Assembly (NCBI GenBank): GCA_012862575.1
Contig: BLSF01000007.1
Coordinates: 62,001 to 126,000 of the forward strand
DNA: 64,000 nucleotides
Direction of reading: 5' to 3'
Source of the DNA: Parietichytrium sp. I65-24A
Taxonomy: Eukaryota > Sar > Bigyra > Thraustochytrida > Thraustochytriidae
In this document: piece by piece, positions 38,063-48,003 of the stretch
Layout: every line of letters starts with the position of its first letter
How positions within the stretch are numbered: position 1 is the stretch's first letter
The notes under the pieces: model-generated
Database searches by the model: none
What the model was told of the DNA's origin: nothing
The model's input: the letters and a program-made list of their open reading frames with translations, nothing else
Made by a program: the position numbers and the translations under genes

Positions 38063-41000
38063 ATGGGTGGGTCGGATGGCAAGAAGAAGAGCGGCGGGAA
38101 TGGCAAAAAGTCATCATCAGATGGCAAGAAGAAGGAGGGGAAGAAGTCAGAGTCTAAAAAGGTAGACACCAAGAAGACGGAGATCAGTAAGGACGGGAAG
38201 AAAAATGAGGTCAAATCTCTGTACAGCAAAAGAGAAAAGCAGCGCTGCAAAGAAATCGACGAAGCTTTCCCGTGGGCAGAGTGGGGTTCGACTTGCATTG
38301 AAATCTTGGAACACTTTTCAGGGATTACAAAGTGCAAGGAGAGTTTCTACAGCGAGGAGGAGATCAAGTTCGAAGAGTTTACTGGGTACAAAGAATATGT
38401 TGACGAGCCCCTTGTGTTGGAGACGGTCATCCGCCGGATGAAAAAGGACGAGAATGCAAAAGGGAGAAAAATAAACAAAGTCTCGCTCTTTATCAAGAAA
38501 GTGCGGCAAGTCTTTGTGAATGCTTTGAGGTATTGGCTCAACCCCGAGTCCGGAAATTTGAGGAGCACAATCTATGAGTTGTTGACCACGTTCGACGAAA
38601 GAGTGACAGCTGGAATCCCTGGACTAGGGGAGGTTTTATTTCGGGACAGAATGAGGGACGAAAGTACACTCAGCGTGTGTCGTAAATCTATTGATACCAT
38701 TCTCCCAATTGCCCCCGAACCGATGCGCCTGCCACCCTCGTGCGAGCTCGTGATGGAGATATACCCTGACTTCCAAGAGGTCATGTCCGATGCCTCGCAA
38801 CCTTTCGTCTGCTTGCTCGACGCGGTCTCTAGACTCAATTACGGAGAGTATGTCAGCGTTCACGAATTCTACCAAGATACGACCAAGTCTCTTAAAGACT
38901 GGCTGGAATACGTCTCTCGCAAAGACATACCACCAAACACGAGGCCACACAAAGAACTTCTCAAGTGTCATAAAACGTTCGAAAAGGAAATGAGGCCCTT
39001 TCGTTCGATCTTGGGAAACGCCAGCACTTCTGGCGGGGCATCTAGCAGTGGCGCAAATAATGGCAGCAAAAGTGGAAGCAAAGGCACACCAACGCACGCA
39101 AAGTCAAGCACCCCTGTTAGCCGGGCGTCCAACTCTGTCACCAAGGACACCCCTTTCACGAGCAGCGTTCAGACCGCAGCGTTGAAGCTTCTTTCGAAGC
39201 TCTCAAAGGCAGACAGCTCCCGTGTATTTCAAGACCCCGTGGATTGGAAAGGTCTTGGACTCACCGATTACCCTGAAGTTATTAAAAAACCGATGGATTT
39301 TGGCACCATAAAGGCAAATGTGCAGAATGGGGAATATGAAACAGTCCAGCAGTTTGCCGACCACTGCGAACTCGTTTTCCGAAACTGCGAAGAATACAAC
39401 CAAGATCCGTCAAATCAGATACGGGGACTCTGCAGCAATTTAAAGTCCAAATACAAAAAGTTCTTCGCAGAGCTGATTGGTTTCCCCCCGCCTTCCAAGG
39501 ATGGAGGCTCTTCGTCACCTTCTCCTGAGGATTCTCAAGCTCCGCCTCCCAAGATAGAGAAAGTGCGACTAAAAATTTCCAAGTCGACCTCGAAGGCTGC
39601 TCCTCCCGAAGACAAAGAGGAGGTCGCGTCCCAGAGTGGGCAAAAGTCGAGCTCCTCGAAGAAGAAAAAGAAGAAGAAAAAGAAGAGCTCGCTAAAATTC
39701 GCTCCCAGCTTTCCAGAGGCGAAAGCTTGCGCCCAGGCTCTCCAAGACATCCGGAAAGTCCCCGAGGCAGAGCTCTTTCTTGCGCCATTTGAATGGAGCT
39801 CGCGAGCGATGTATGAGTATCCCCTTGTAGTGAAAGAGCCAATGGATTTTGGAACCATGCAGACCAAGCTAGAAAATGGTGACTATGAAAGCTTGGATGC
39901 TTTCAAGGCAGACGTCAAGCTTATTTTCAAGAATTCCAAAGCGTTCGCGGATAATGACGCCGAGGACCTGCCTTCCACGGCGACCTGCAAAAAACTAGAG
40001 TCCAAATTTCTGTCAAAGTTGGAGCAGCGGATCGAGGAGGGGGATTCCCACGAAAAAGAAGATTCTAAACTCTCCCCAAAGCCGGTCAAAAAGACAGACA
40101 AGTCGGCGGGCACTCCAGCCGCCTTTCCCAGAGCAGAAGCAAAAACTATTCTGCAGATACTGAAAGCTCTCCCTGCATCGCATCCGTTCAGAATGCCTCC
40201 TTCCAAGGATCTCGAAGGATACACAGACATCATAAAGAAGCCGATGGACTTCAAGACAATTGCAAGCAAAATCTCTTCTAAAACTGCCCCTTACACGAGC
40301 GCTGAGGAGTTTGCAGCAGATATGCGGCTCGTCTTTGACAACGCGCTCTTGTACAACAAGGTGGACCCCAGCGATGCGTACCAGGTCCGGACATGGGCCA
40401 TCGAGCTCTCCAAGACCTTTGAGAGCCTGTACAAGAAGCACATACTCTCGCCTGCAAAGCAAGTAAAATTGGAGCAAGATTCTCAGGGAGACGACAGCAC
40501 CGTCGCGCAAGTTAAAAAGGAGAAGTCTTCAAAGACGGGCAAGAAGAGTAAGGAGAAGAAAGAAAAATCCAGGGACAGAAAAGAGAGCGCGGACGATGAT
40601 CCCAGCGAAAGCGAGGGTAATGTGAAGCAAGAGTCAAGCTCCGGGAAGGACCACAGCAGCAAGAAGACCAAAGGAGAAAAGCGTGAGAGGGAGAGTAGCC
40701 AAATCTTGATTTCTAGGAAAAAACTCAAGCCGTCGGTGAAAACTACAGACATCTCGAAGCAAGTTGACGATGTGCAGGCGAAGCTTGCTTCGGAAGCATC
40801 TCGCTCGCAGGCCGCGTCCGAAAAGTCATCCAACCCTCCTCCGCCGCCACCCCCTCCACCGCCGACCATCCAGCCCCCTCCGGCTCCGATCTTCCGTCCT
40901 GGCGAGGACCGCACGGCTTTCAATGAGGAGTATGGGCTCTCGTCAAAGAACAAGGACAAAAAGCGCCGCTCTCAGCCCTCAGGTCAACGCGCCTCAGCGG

Positions 41001-43540
41001 CTGTTATCACAGCTGATTTGTTGACCGCGCCAAAACGCGACTTGTCGCCATTCGAACAGTCTTGCAGCAAAGCTGTGCTCAAGCTGGCCAAAACAGAGTG
41101 GGGTGGGCGTTATTTTGGCAGGCCCGTGATCGAGTCGTTCCCGGATCTTCGCGAGTCTTATCTTGCGGTGGTTTCCGAGCCGATGGACCTTCGAACAGTG
41201 CTGGAAAAGCTTTACGACGGCGAAATCTACAGCGAAGCTGAGGAAGTTAATAAAGACGTGCTCCTCATGTTTGAAAATGCCTTTGCATACAACTCTGACG
41301 ATTCTCTCACCACACGACAAATGAGAGACCAATTCACTCACCTCAAGTTGTACTGGCTCCACCTCTTTGCGGAGCGGCCAGATGGCCCTGAGGACCAACG
41401 CCACAAGATGCGCGTCGAACGAGAGACCCTTTTAGCAAACGAGGAGCTGAGCTTTATGAGCGCGATGGCGTTGAGGGCTCTGAAGAGGATCAGCCAGTCT
41501 CGCAACAAAGACTGCCTTTACTTTTTGTACCCAGTGAATACCACCGTGTTTACAGATTACTTGACCGTGATAGAGAAGCCCATGGACTTGACCACTTTGA
41601 AGGATAACATCAAAAACTCGGTTTACGATACTGACGGCGGCGTGGCCGCTTTCGCAGCTGACGCACGCCGAATCTTCGAGAACTGTTTAAAGTACAACCC
41701 GGAAACCGAGGCCAACGTCGTCATTAGGGGGGCCGCACAGAGGATGCGCGATATGTTTGAAGCGGAGTGGGGCACCATCACTTGCGACGGTCTAGAGAAG
41801 CGCGACCGCATCAAGTTGGAGCACGACCAGGCTGTTGAGCGCGAGGTAGATTCGAGGTTGCAAGCTGGCACGGTGCAAAACACCGCCGAGGCAATCGAAC
41901 AACTCAAGACAGAGGTGTCCCGTGAGCAGCTGAAGTCCAAGAAACGCAAGCGCTCGAGTGTGTATGACGCGAAGGGAAGCCCTGCTGGGGATGATTACAT
42001 TTCCGATGAGTATTTGATGGAGGAAGACTCCGATGACGAAGACTTTGCTCCACAAGCAGGTGGATCATCTAGTAGGTCGAGGAGTAATGCTGGCTCTTCC
42101 GACCGCAACTCGCTCGCGCGAGAGTCGCTGATCTCAGTATCGCATCGCAAAGCGCCAATAGAACATCGCAGGACCGAGGAGTCCGCAGTCAAGGAGTACT
42201 CGGCATTCGTCTCCCAGGTCAAGGAGGCGAAAGAGCAAGCTCTAAAACGAGTCACAAGGCTTCTCAAAGAAGAAGCGGCTGCCAAAAAGGACGCTGAGAA
42301 AGTTGCCGAGTCTAAAAGGAAGAAAGCTGCTGGTGAAGAGCTGTCGCGTCAAAAGGAAAAAGAAGCTGCGAGTGGTGAAGTGCTCCCGCAAGACAAAGTC
42401 GATCAGCTCATGAAGACGAAAATATCTTTCACGTCGTCTAAAAAGCGAAAACGTGTGCGGCCTCCCACTGAAGACAGCACAGACACTGAAATGGACGCTG
42501 ACGAAGATGCTCCCGCGCCGACATGCGCCGCACTTGTCGAGTGGCAAAAGCAAGTCCTTGCCTTATGCGCGGCGCAAGATCAAATGAAGCTTGCGGTGGT
42601 CGAGAGGAAAGAAGAGCCGATGCCATCCGCCGCAGTCGTCAAAGCGAAGTTTGACGTGCCTAGATCATTTGCTCGCGACAGCAACAATAACCTCATCGTT
42701 TCCGATGCAGCTCCATCTCCCGCTTCCTGGACCCCAGGAGGCAGCATCTCGCAGCTTCAGCGCAGGAACAAGGGTAAGCAGATTGGCAACGTGCTGAATA
42801 AGGTGATTGCGCAGATGATGAGTGGACGGGTGTTCCAAAGGCTCGTCCAAGTCGATGGGACGACTCTCTGCCTTGGTATGGTATTGGCAACGCTCTCGAC
42901 GAAGGAGGAAGCGTTGAGTTTCCAACAGCGTCTTGAACGCGAAAATGCAATAAAAAATGGCGACCAAACGGTGGCGTCTTCCACAACTGCAGTTTCAGGT
43001 GCAGCGGCCTCACCGGCATCGAAGGGCCAAAGCCATACTGTCAGGCGAGTGATTCCTTCCAGTGCTGACTTGGAGGGCGTTTCCACGCAGGTTTTCACTT
43101 CGATTGCAAATGAGTTCCGAGAAAGCCCTTGCGTACCAGCGGAAGTAGACTTCTCCTCTCAGATAGATGCAGTTAGTGCTGCCTCTGACAGAGCCGCCTT
43201 CACGCAAGCTCTTGGGAAAATTTTGCAAATACCTAGCGCACTCGATCCAGTGGGAAACATTGCTGATGTTGGCCCGAAAATGGCTTTTGCGAGGAGGTTT
43301 CTGGACGTTTCAGAGTCGTTTCACGACTATGAAGCCGGGACTTCGGAGTTTCAGAATCTTACTCAAAAGTGGAAACTGCACCACACCGCTTCATTGCTAC
43401 TCTGCTCTCCAGAGCTCCAAGAGAGGGGGTCGCGAGCATTTGTTGCTATCCGCTACGTAGGTCTGGCCGGGAAGCTTTCGGTGAAGTTGGGGGCCGCGCC
43501 GCTGCTTAGAGCTTCCGCGCCACCAACGCCATCCACTTAA
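38063..43540 (+). CDS. Large multi-bromodomain chromatin protein
   Basis: The 1825-residue protein (start MGGSDGKKKSGGNGKK) carries five clear bromodomains at about 366-472, 550-655, 688-793, 996-1103 and 1128-1236, each with the PMDF/PMDL signature (YPEVIKKPMDFGTI, YPLVVKEPMDFGTM, YTDIIKKPMDFKTI, YLAVVSEPMDLRTV, YLTVIEKPMDLTTL). The acetyl-lysine-binding Asn is present in EEYNQD, LLYNKV, FAYNSD and LKYNPE but is changed in the second (KAFADND). A degenerate bromodomain lies at about 75-190 (YKEYVDEPLVLETVI, with YW in place of YN). Lys-rich linkers and a Pro-10 stretch separate the domains. The C-terminal 500 residues have coiled coil and no recognised domain. The arrangement recalls polybromo (a RSC/PBAF subunit) but lacks the BAH and HMG domains. 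One exon. Confidence 0.9.
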   Translation: MGGSDGKKKSGGNGKKSSSDGKKKEGKKSESKKVDTKKTEISKDGKKNEVKSLYSKREKQRCKEIDEAFPWAEWGSTCIEILEHFSGITKCKESFYSEEEIKFEEFTGYKEYVDEPLVLETVIRRMKKDENAKGRKINKVSLFIKKVRQVFVNALRYWLNPESGNLRSTIYELLTTFDERVTAGIPGLGEVLFRDRMRDESTLSVCRKSIDTILPIAPEPMRLPPSCELVMEIYPDFQEVMSDASQPFVCLLDAVSRLNYGEYVSVHEFYQDTTKSLKDWLEYVSRKDIPPNTRPHKELLKCHKTFEKEMRPFRSILGNASTSGGASSSGANNGSKSGSKGTPTHAKSSTPVSRASNSVTKDTPFTSSVQTAALKLLSKLSKADSSRVFQDPVDWKGLGLTDYPEVIKKPMDFGTIKANVQNGEYETVQQFADHCELVFRNCEEYNQDPSNQIRGLCSNLKSKYKKFFAELIGFPPPSKDGGSSSPSPEDSQAPPPKIEKVRLKISKSTSKAAPPEDKEEVASQSGQKSSSSKKKKKKKKKSSLKFAPSFPEAKACAQALQDIRKVPEAELFLAPFEWSSRAMYEYPLVVKEPMDFGTMQTKLENGDYESLDAFKADVKLIFKNSKAFADNDAEDLPSTATCKKLESKFLSKLEQRIEEGDSHEKEDSKLSPKPVKKTDKSAGTPAAFPRAEAKTILQILKALPASHPFRMPPSKDLEGYTDIIKKPMDFKTIASKISSKTAPYTSAEEFAADMRLVFDNALLYNKVDPSDAYQVRTWAIELSKTFESLYKKHILSPAKQVKLEQDSQGDDSTVAQVKKEKSSKTGKKSKEKKEKSRDRKESADDDPSESEGNVKQESSSGKDHSSKKTKGEKRERESSQILISRKKLKPSVKTTDISKQVDDVQAKLASEASRSQAASEKSSNPPPPPPPPPPTIQPPPAPIFRPGEDRTAFNEEYGLSSKNKDKKRRSQPSGQRASAAVITADLLTAPKRDLSPFEQSCSKAVLKLAKTEWGGRYFGRPVIESFPDLRESYLAVVSEPMDLRTVLEKLYDGEIYSEAEEVNKDVLLMFENAFAYNSDDSLTTRQMRDQFTHLKLYWLHLFAERPDGPEDQRHKMRVERETLLANEELSFMSAMALRALKRISQSRNKDCLYFLYPVNTTVFTDYLTVIEKPMDLTTLKDNIKNSVYDTDGGVAAFAADARRIFENCLKYNPETEANVVIRGAAQRMRDMFEAEWGTITCDGLEKRDRIKLEHDQAVEREVDSRLQAGTVQNTAEAIEQLKTEVSREQLKSKKRKRSSVYDAKGSPAGDDYISDEYLMEEDSDDEDFAPQAGGSSSRSRSNAGSSDRNSLARESLISVSHRKAPIEHRRTEESAVKEYSAFVSQVKEAKEQALKRVTRLLKEEAAAKKDAEKVAESKRKKAAGEELSRQKEKEAASGEVLPQDKVDQLMKTKISFTSSKKRKRVRPPTEDSTDTEMDADEDAPAPTCAALVEWQKQVLALCAAQDQMKLAVVERKEEPMPSAAVVKAKFDVPRSFARDSNNNLIVSDAAPSPASWTPGGSISQLQRRNKGKQIGNVLNKVIAQMMSGRVFQRLVQVDGTTLCLGMVLATLSTKEEALSFQQRLERENAIKNGDQTVASSTTAVSGAAASPASKGQSHTVRRVIPSSADLEGVSTQVFTSIANEFRESPCVPAEVDFSSQIDAVSAASDRAAFTQALGKILQIPSALDPVGNIADVGPKMAFARRFLDVSESFHDYEAGTSEFQNLTQKWKLHHTASLLLCSPELQERGSRAFVAIRYVGLAGKLSVKLGAAPLLRASAPPTPST

Positions 43541-43962
43541 TATGTTGGGCTCAAATCGGCCTCTAGAGAAGTGTGGGAACAACAGTGAAAATTTAATAAT
43601 GTACTGTACCTTTTTGTGACCTGTTTTTTTTCCCCAGGATGGGAGTTATTGGCTGTACTCCCTCGCGGATACCAGGAACACCAGGAAACGCCACGGCACA
43701 CCAGCTGCCGAACCGCAACGCAACGGTAGCGGAATGGGAGTGGAATTGCAGCTGAATAGGGGACAGAGGACCCCCTCTCTCCGTGTGACCATGTTCCGAG
43801 TTACATTGTGTACACACAATCAGAGTTCTAATCTTATTCGAGTGATAAAATCTTTTATATATTTTTGGTTGAACATACATTCACTGTCAAAAAGGTTTTG
43901 TTGTTTCGAGAAAACACTGACAACACGCACTCCACACCCTGTGATCTTGTAAATCCGTGTCT
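43541..43962. other. Convergent 3' flanks of bromodomain and ankyrin genes
   Basis: About 420 bases holding two 3' ends. No feature is seen apart from a poly-T run near 43625. Confidence 0.5.
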
Positions 43963-46900
43963 TTATCGACGAACAGCTGGCTTCCGTTGCACCACCACTT
44001 TTCCCTTTTTCCGAGGCTTTCGAGACTCAAGTTTGACAAGATCAGCTCTGACTCCGGCACGCTTACACTTTTTGGTTGCTACTGTATACAATGGCCGAAA
44101 GCCGTTTTCCAACTCGAAGCTCAAAACGCGTCCTTTCTTCCACCTTTGGTCACCCTTTTCTTTGGCGGAATCGTCTTTAAAATGGACCTTAGAATCTGGA
44201 GCATAACCCGCCTGCCTGAGCTGCATCAAGCTCGTGTGAGCCAACTCGACGACTTTCGATGCGGTGTGAACCTGAACAGCTTTGTCCTCCAGAGGCTTCA
44301 CTTCCGACACGTCTTCCCAAAGAATTCCTTGGCCTTCATTCAAACGGCAGAGAGGAACTGTCAGAACAATAGGCACAGACTGCACAGAAGGCTTTTTCAG
44401 AGATAAAACGACCTCGACATCTGCCTTGATGGCCCTCCATGTTAGGTATTGTGCGTCGAAATCTTCTGCGCTGTCGAGGTGAAGCCGAATCAAAGTCCCG
44501 CTTAGCCTGTTGGTTAAAACTTGCTCCGGAACCTCACCCTGAGAAGAAAGGTCGAGCTCCGATTGCGCCGGGTCCTGCGCGGAATTCGACTGTGGCTCCG
44601 TGTCCCCATTTTCAATGCCCACGGAAGGCGCCAGAGAGCTTCGGCGCTGCAGAATTTCGAGCTCTTGATGGGAGACTTGAACTGACACGCTTGAGTTTGC
44701 AACCACCCAGACACGGCCCTGATGAATCGGAAGCGCGTCTTGTGCCATCAAGTTGTTGTCTATCCAACCACCTTCTACAGCTCTCTTGAAGCGCTCCGCC
44801 CTTTCAGTGGCCATACGCTGGTCCAGGAGGGAGACTATCTTATTGCGCAGTTTGTTTGGGAGGCTGGACGTTTTCAGAGCTCTGGTAATTAATTTCCGGT
44901 CCCTAGCTGAAACCGCAGCTTTGGAGTGCTGGATCAGCATTTCGCACACAAGCATGTGCCCGTTTTGAGCCGCCAGAAAGAGCGCCGTATGTCCTTGTTT
45001 ATCTTGTAGATCGACCGAGTCACTTGCGGAATCACGGGAGAGGAGAAGTTCCACAACCTCAAGGTTTCCGTATTGGGAAGCGACCATGAGTGCACTGGTC
45101 GAATGTCTGGGAGAAACATGGTTGGCCAAGTCTACTTGCAACGTACTGCCAAATTTCAAGAGTTCTGACACAAATTTGTTCAGGTTTTGCTCGCAAGCGG
45201 CGAGGAAAACGTTCCGTTCCCGCCTGCCTGATGCAGCACTCGGACTCTTTGATTGCCGCTGTTCGACGAGGTAATCGGTGGTAAATGTGGTCAGCGCCTC
45301 CAGGATGAAAGATCTACTCTGTGATGCCTTGAGTAAAGCAAACAGTGCTGCAAGCGTCTCCCCGTTGTCAAATTTCGCCGCGTATGTGGCGACCACCAAA
45401 ATCTCCCCGAATTGTGATCCACTCAGCCTATCCATTGTGCGTGCGTGAGGCAATACAGAGGTTCGAAATAGCTCACTCATGCCCCAGGCAGCAATGTAAT
45501 GCAAGGTCGTCCACCCTCTAATATCGGTTGCGGAAATGTCTGCCCCTGCGTTTAAAAGGTTCCTCACCCTGCTGCTGCTCTCTGTGGAGTTGGCACAGAA
45601 TGCAGCAAAAAACATGGCACAGTTGCCGCTACGACTTGGCTCATCAAGGCTTTCCAGGTTCTTTTGCAAAACCTCCTGGAAACGAAGTTCACAGTGCGCT
45701 GGGGAGGCCGCGTACAGCATCAGGTTCGAGATACCTACGTCTGCCACGAGCTGTGCTTCGGCACCGGGACTGAGCTCCTTCTCGAAAGGGTTTTCCTTTA
45801 CAACTGATCTCCACTCCGTGTCAAATGGCGCAGGCTGAATTACTCTTGCCGACCGCACCTGCCTGCTTTGTAAGGCCAACGAGAGAGGAGTCTCGCCTGC
45901 GTTGTTTGGTACCTCGGTGCTTAGCCCGTTTGCTTTGGCAAGAGGAACGAGGTCCTCGACGATCGTTGTGTGCCCGAGCCTGCAAGCCAAGTGCATCGCA
46001 GAATCTCCCGTGGTCGCGTCAGCGCTGGAAAGGAGACGCATTACGTACGAATCCTTGCATTGTGTCTCAGCGTGGCGCAGAATCGCGCGTAAAACGAAAA
46101 GGTTTCCCGAGGAAGCCGCCTGTCGAAAGAGGCTACTGACGCTGTCTTCACCAAGCTCGAAGAATTTGGCCCAGAAAGTCGTTTGCGGATTGTCAATGGC
46201 GGTCGATGCTCCTTTTGAGTCTTCTTCATCCAATGCCTCCTCTTCATACCCGTGGTTTGATCGATAGATACGAAGTCGATCGTTCTCAAAGTCCAGTGAA
46301 GAGATACATTGCTCCAGCTGTGCACAATTCTGCTCGTGGTGGTGGCGCTCTGCTTCCAGATGATTAACGCGTTGCTTCAGGCTCGTCGCTACCTGACGCA
46401 ATTTGGAGTGCTCGGCACTTTGCTTCGAGGCTTCTCTTTTCAATGTGAGAATCCTCTGAATCAGGGCTTCCCTGGTGTACGACTCGAAAACTGCCACATC
46501 CTTGGAACCCCACGCGCTAGTTTCCTCGTTGTCGACATCGGGGTTTTTAGATTCAACCTGATTCTCTTCGAGGAATTCTGGCGTATCTCTAATTTTTAGT
46601 TCTAGCCCTTCACCGCCATCGCCGACGTCGCCTAGGTCAAAGCGGGCCTTTTGCAAGCTCTGTAATTGCTTGCGGAGGTGGTCATTTTCTCGGCAAAACC
46701 GCTCGAGTTGATCTTTGTAAGCGCTACAAATTTGTTGGCTTGCCGCGTATTGCGTTTTGAGCGTTTCGAATTGACTCTCCCCGTGGTAGAGCTCTGATTT
46801 TGTCTTGGCAAGATCCTCTGGAAGGCAATTCAAATTTGTAATAAAGTTTTCGAGCTGAGTTGAAGAACATCCGCCCCCGCGGAGATCTCCAATCGCTGAA

Positions 46901-48003
46901 AATAGGTGATCCACAATAGGTTGAGAGGAGAAGAAGCGAGGAACTCCAAGTCTTTGGAGTCCTATTGCCAAGTCGCTTCTGGATAGAGTTCCATCGCAGT
47001 CCTCATCGAGGAGTGAAAATATACTCTCGAGCGTAATACAATTTTTGATACTCCCCGCGAAAGCCTGGGAAAGCCTTCTGGAGGAGTACATCTGTAGCAT
47101 CCTGTTGGATGGTGAAATAACCGCCGTTGCCAAGGCTCCGATGGCAAATTCGTATGTGACCATATTTCGCTCCGCAAAGTCATCCATCACCTGATTGAGA
47201 AATTCGTCCGCGACAGCCTTGGGAAGGGACAGGGCTGAGGTCGAAATAAAGGCCATGGCCGACAAAAGCTCTGACTTTGTTAGAAACCCATCTTTAACAA
47301 GGTTGTATTTTGCAAAATATTTGGCGACGCTGTCCACGGTGGGGAAAACCTGTGGGTCGAAAAATGACGGAAGAAACTTGAACTTTGCAAATTGTTCTCG
47401 GACTTCCATCTCCACGTAAAGACCCTGGTAATTTATCATTCCATCCGTTGTGAGCCATTGAGGGAATGCCTCTTGGGCTTCTTTATTTATGGTTGAGACC
47501 GGAACTCCCAAGCATGCCGCGAGGTCTCGTGCGAGGATAAAACCAGTCACTTTTCGGTCATATGCCGCAAGCTTGGCCCCAAAGCTGCCTTTCGCCGCAG
47601 CCCGTCTCCACGCGGAGCTCAGCAGCCCTCTATCCAACGCACGTGGAGAGAAGCGTGCCTCGCCTTGAGTCCCTAGCCCGCCTCGCTCGGGTCGAACCTC
47701 TGTCACCTCCACATGAAGCTTCACCATAGCTCCCCGTGCGGACACAGTAGAGCGTGAACAGAAAGTCGCCACTTGGCGCACGACCAGCAAAAGCGACACG
47801 AGACTATGAAAAAAGCCCGAGGTCTCCTCTGCGCACTCGCTTCGAGCCGCGAAGGTGCCACGTTCTGTCTTCGCCAGAAAGGAATTCTTTTTGGCAGAGT
47901 GAACTGCGTAACGACAAAGCGCCACCGTACTGACTGTGAGAACGAGTATCAGGTTTATTTGGCGACGAGTATCTATCGAGTTTGGAGTAGCAGCAAGTGC
48001 CAA
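43963..48003 (-). CDS. EF-hand, coiled-coil and ankyrin-repeat protein
   Basis: The 1346-residue frame has two hydrophobic segments near the N-terminus (about 16-34 and 64-82), then an EF-hand region with one canonical calcium loop (D333-EDCDGTLSRS-D344) and degenerate partners around 145-290. Two coiled-coil stretches follow (about 395-470 and 520-610). Ankyrin repeats lie at about 640-1130 (SAMHLACRLGHTTIVEDLV, RGWTTLHYIAAWG, SALMVASQYGNLEVVELLL, GHTALFLAAQNGHMLVCEML). The C-terminal 200 residues include a Tudor-like charged segment (KVHFKDDSAKEKGDQRWKKG) of unknown role. If translation starts at Met93 (47727, MVKLHVEV) the protein would have no membrane segments. Calcium sensing coupled to a protein-binding scaffold is a reasonable inference; no specific family is recognised. 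Confidence 0.82.
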   Translation of the reverse strand: MALAATPNSIDTRRQINLILVLTVSTVALCRYAVHSAKKNSFLAKTERGTFAARSECAEETSGFFHSLVSLLLVVRQVATFCSRSTVSARGAMVKLHVEVTEVRPERGGLGTQGEARFSPRALDRGLLSSAWRRAAAKGSFGAKLAAYDRKVTGFILARDLAACLGVPVSTINKEAQEAFPQWLTTDGMINYQGLYVEMEVREQFAKFKFLPSFFDPQVFPTVDSVAKYFAKYNLVKDGFLTKSELLSAMAFISTSALSLPKAVADEFLNQVMDDFAERNMVTYEFAIGALATAVISPSNRMLQMYSSRRLSQAFAGSIKNCITLESIFSLLDEDCDGTLSRSDLAIGLQRLGVPRFFSSQPIVDHLFSAIGDLRGGGCSSTQLENFITNLNCLPEDLAKTKSELYHGESQFETLKTQYAASQQICSAYKDQLERFCRENDHLRKQLQSLQKARFDLGDVGDGGEGLELKIRDTPEFLEENQVESKNPDVDNEETSAWGSKDVAVFESYTREALIQRILTLKREASKQSAEHSKLRQVATSLKQRVNHLEAERHHHEQNCAQLEQCISSLDFENDRLRIYRSNHGYEEEALDEEDSKGASTAIDNPQTTFWAKFFELGEDSVSSLFRQAASSGNLFVLRAILRHAETQCKDSYVMRLLSSADATTGDSAMHLACRLGHTTIVEDLVPLAKANGLSTEVPNNAGETPLSLALQSRQVRSARVIQPAPFDTEWRSVVKENPFEKELSPGAEAQLVADVGISNLMLYAASPAHCELRFQEVLQKNLESLDEPSRSGNCAMFFAAFCANSTESSSRVRNLLNAGADISATDIRGWTTLHYIAAWGMSELFRTSVLPHARTMDRLSGSQFGEILVVATYAAKFDNGETLAALFALLKASQSRSFILEALTTFTTDYLVEQRQSKSPSAASGRRERNVFLAACEQNLNKFVSELLKFGSTLQVDLANHVSPRHSTSALMVASQYGNLEVVELLLSRDSASDSVDLQDKQGHTALFLAAQNGHMLVCEMLIQHSKAAVSARDRKLITRALKTSSLPNKLRNKIVSLLDQRMATERAERFKRAVEGGWIDNNLMAQDALPIHQGRVWVVANSSVSVQVSHQELEILQRRSSLAPSVGIENGDTEPQSNSAQDPAQSELDLSSQGEVPEQVLTNRLSGTLIRLHLDSAEDFDAQYLTWRAIKADVEVVLSLKKPSVQSVPIVLTVPLCRLNEGQGILWEDVSEVKPLEDKAVQVHTASKVVELAHTSLMQLRQAGYAPDSKVHFKDDSAKEKGDQRWKKGRVLSFELENGFRPLYTVATKKCKRAGVRADLVKLESRKPRKKGKVVVQRKPAVRR

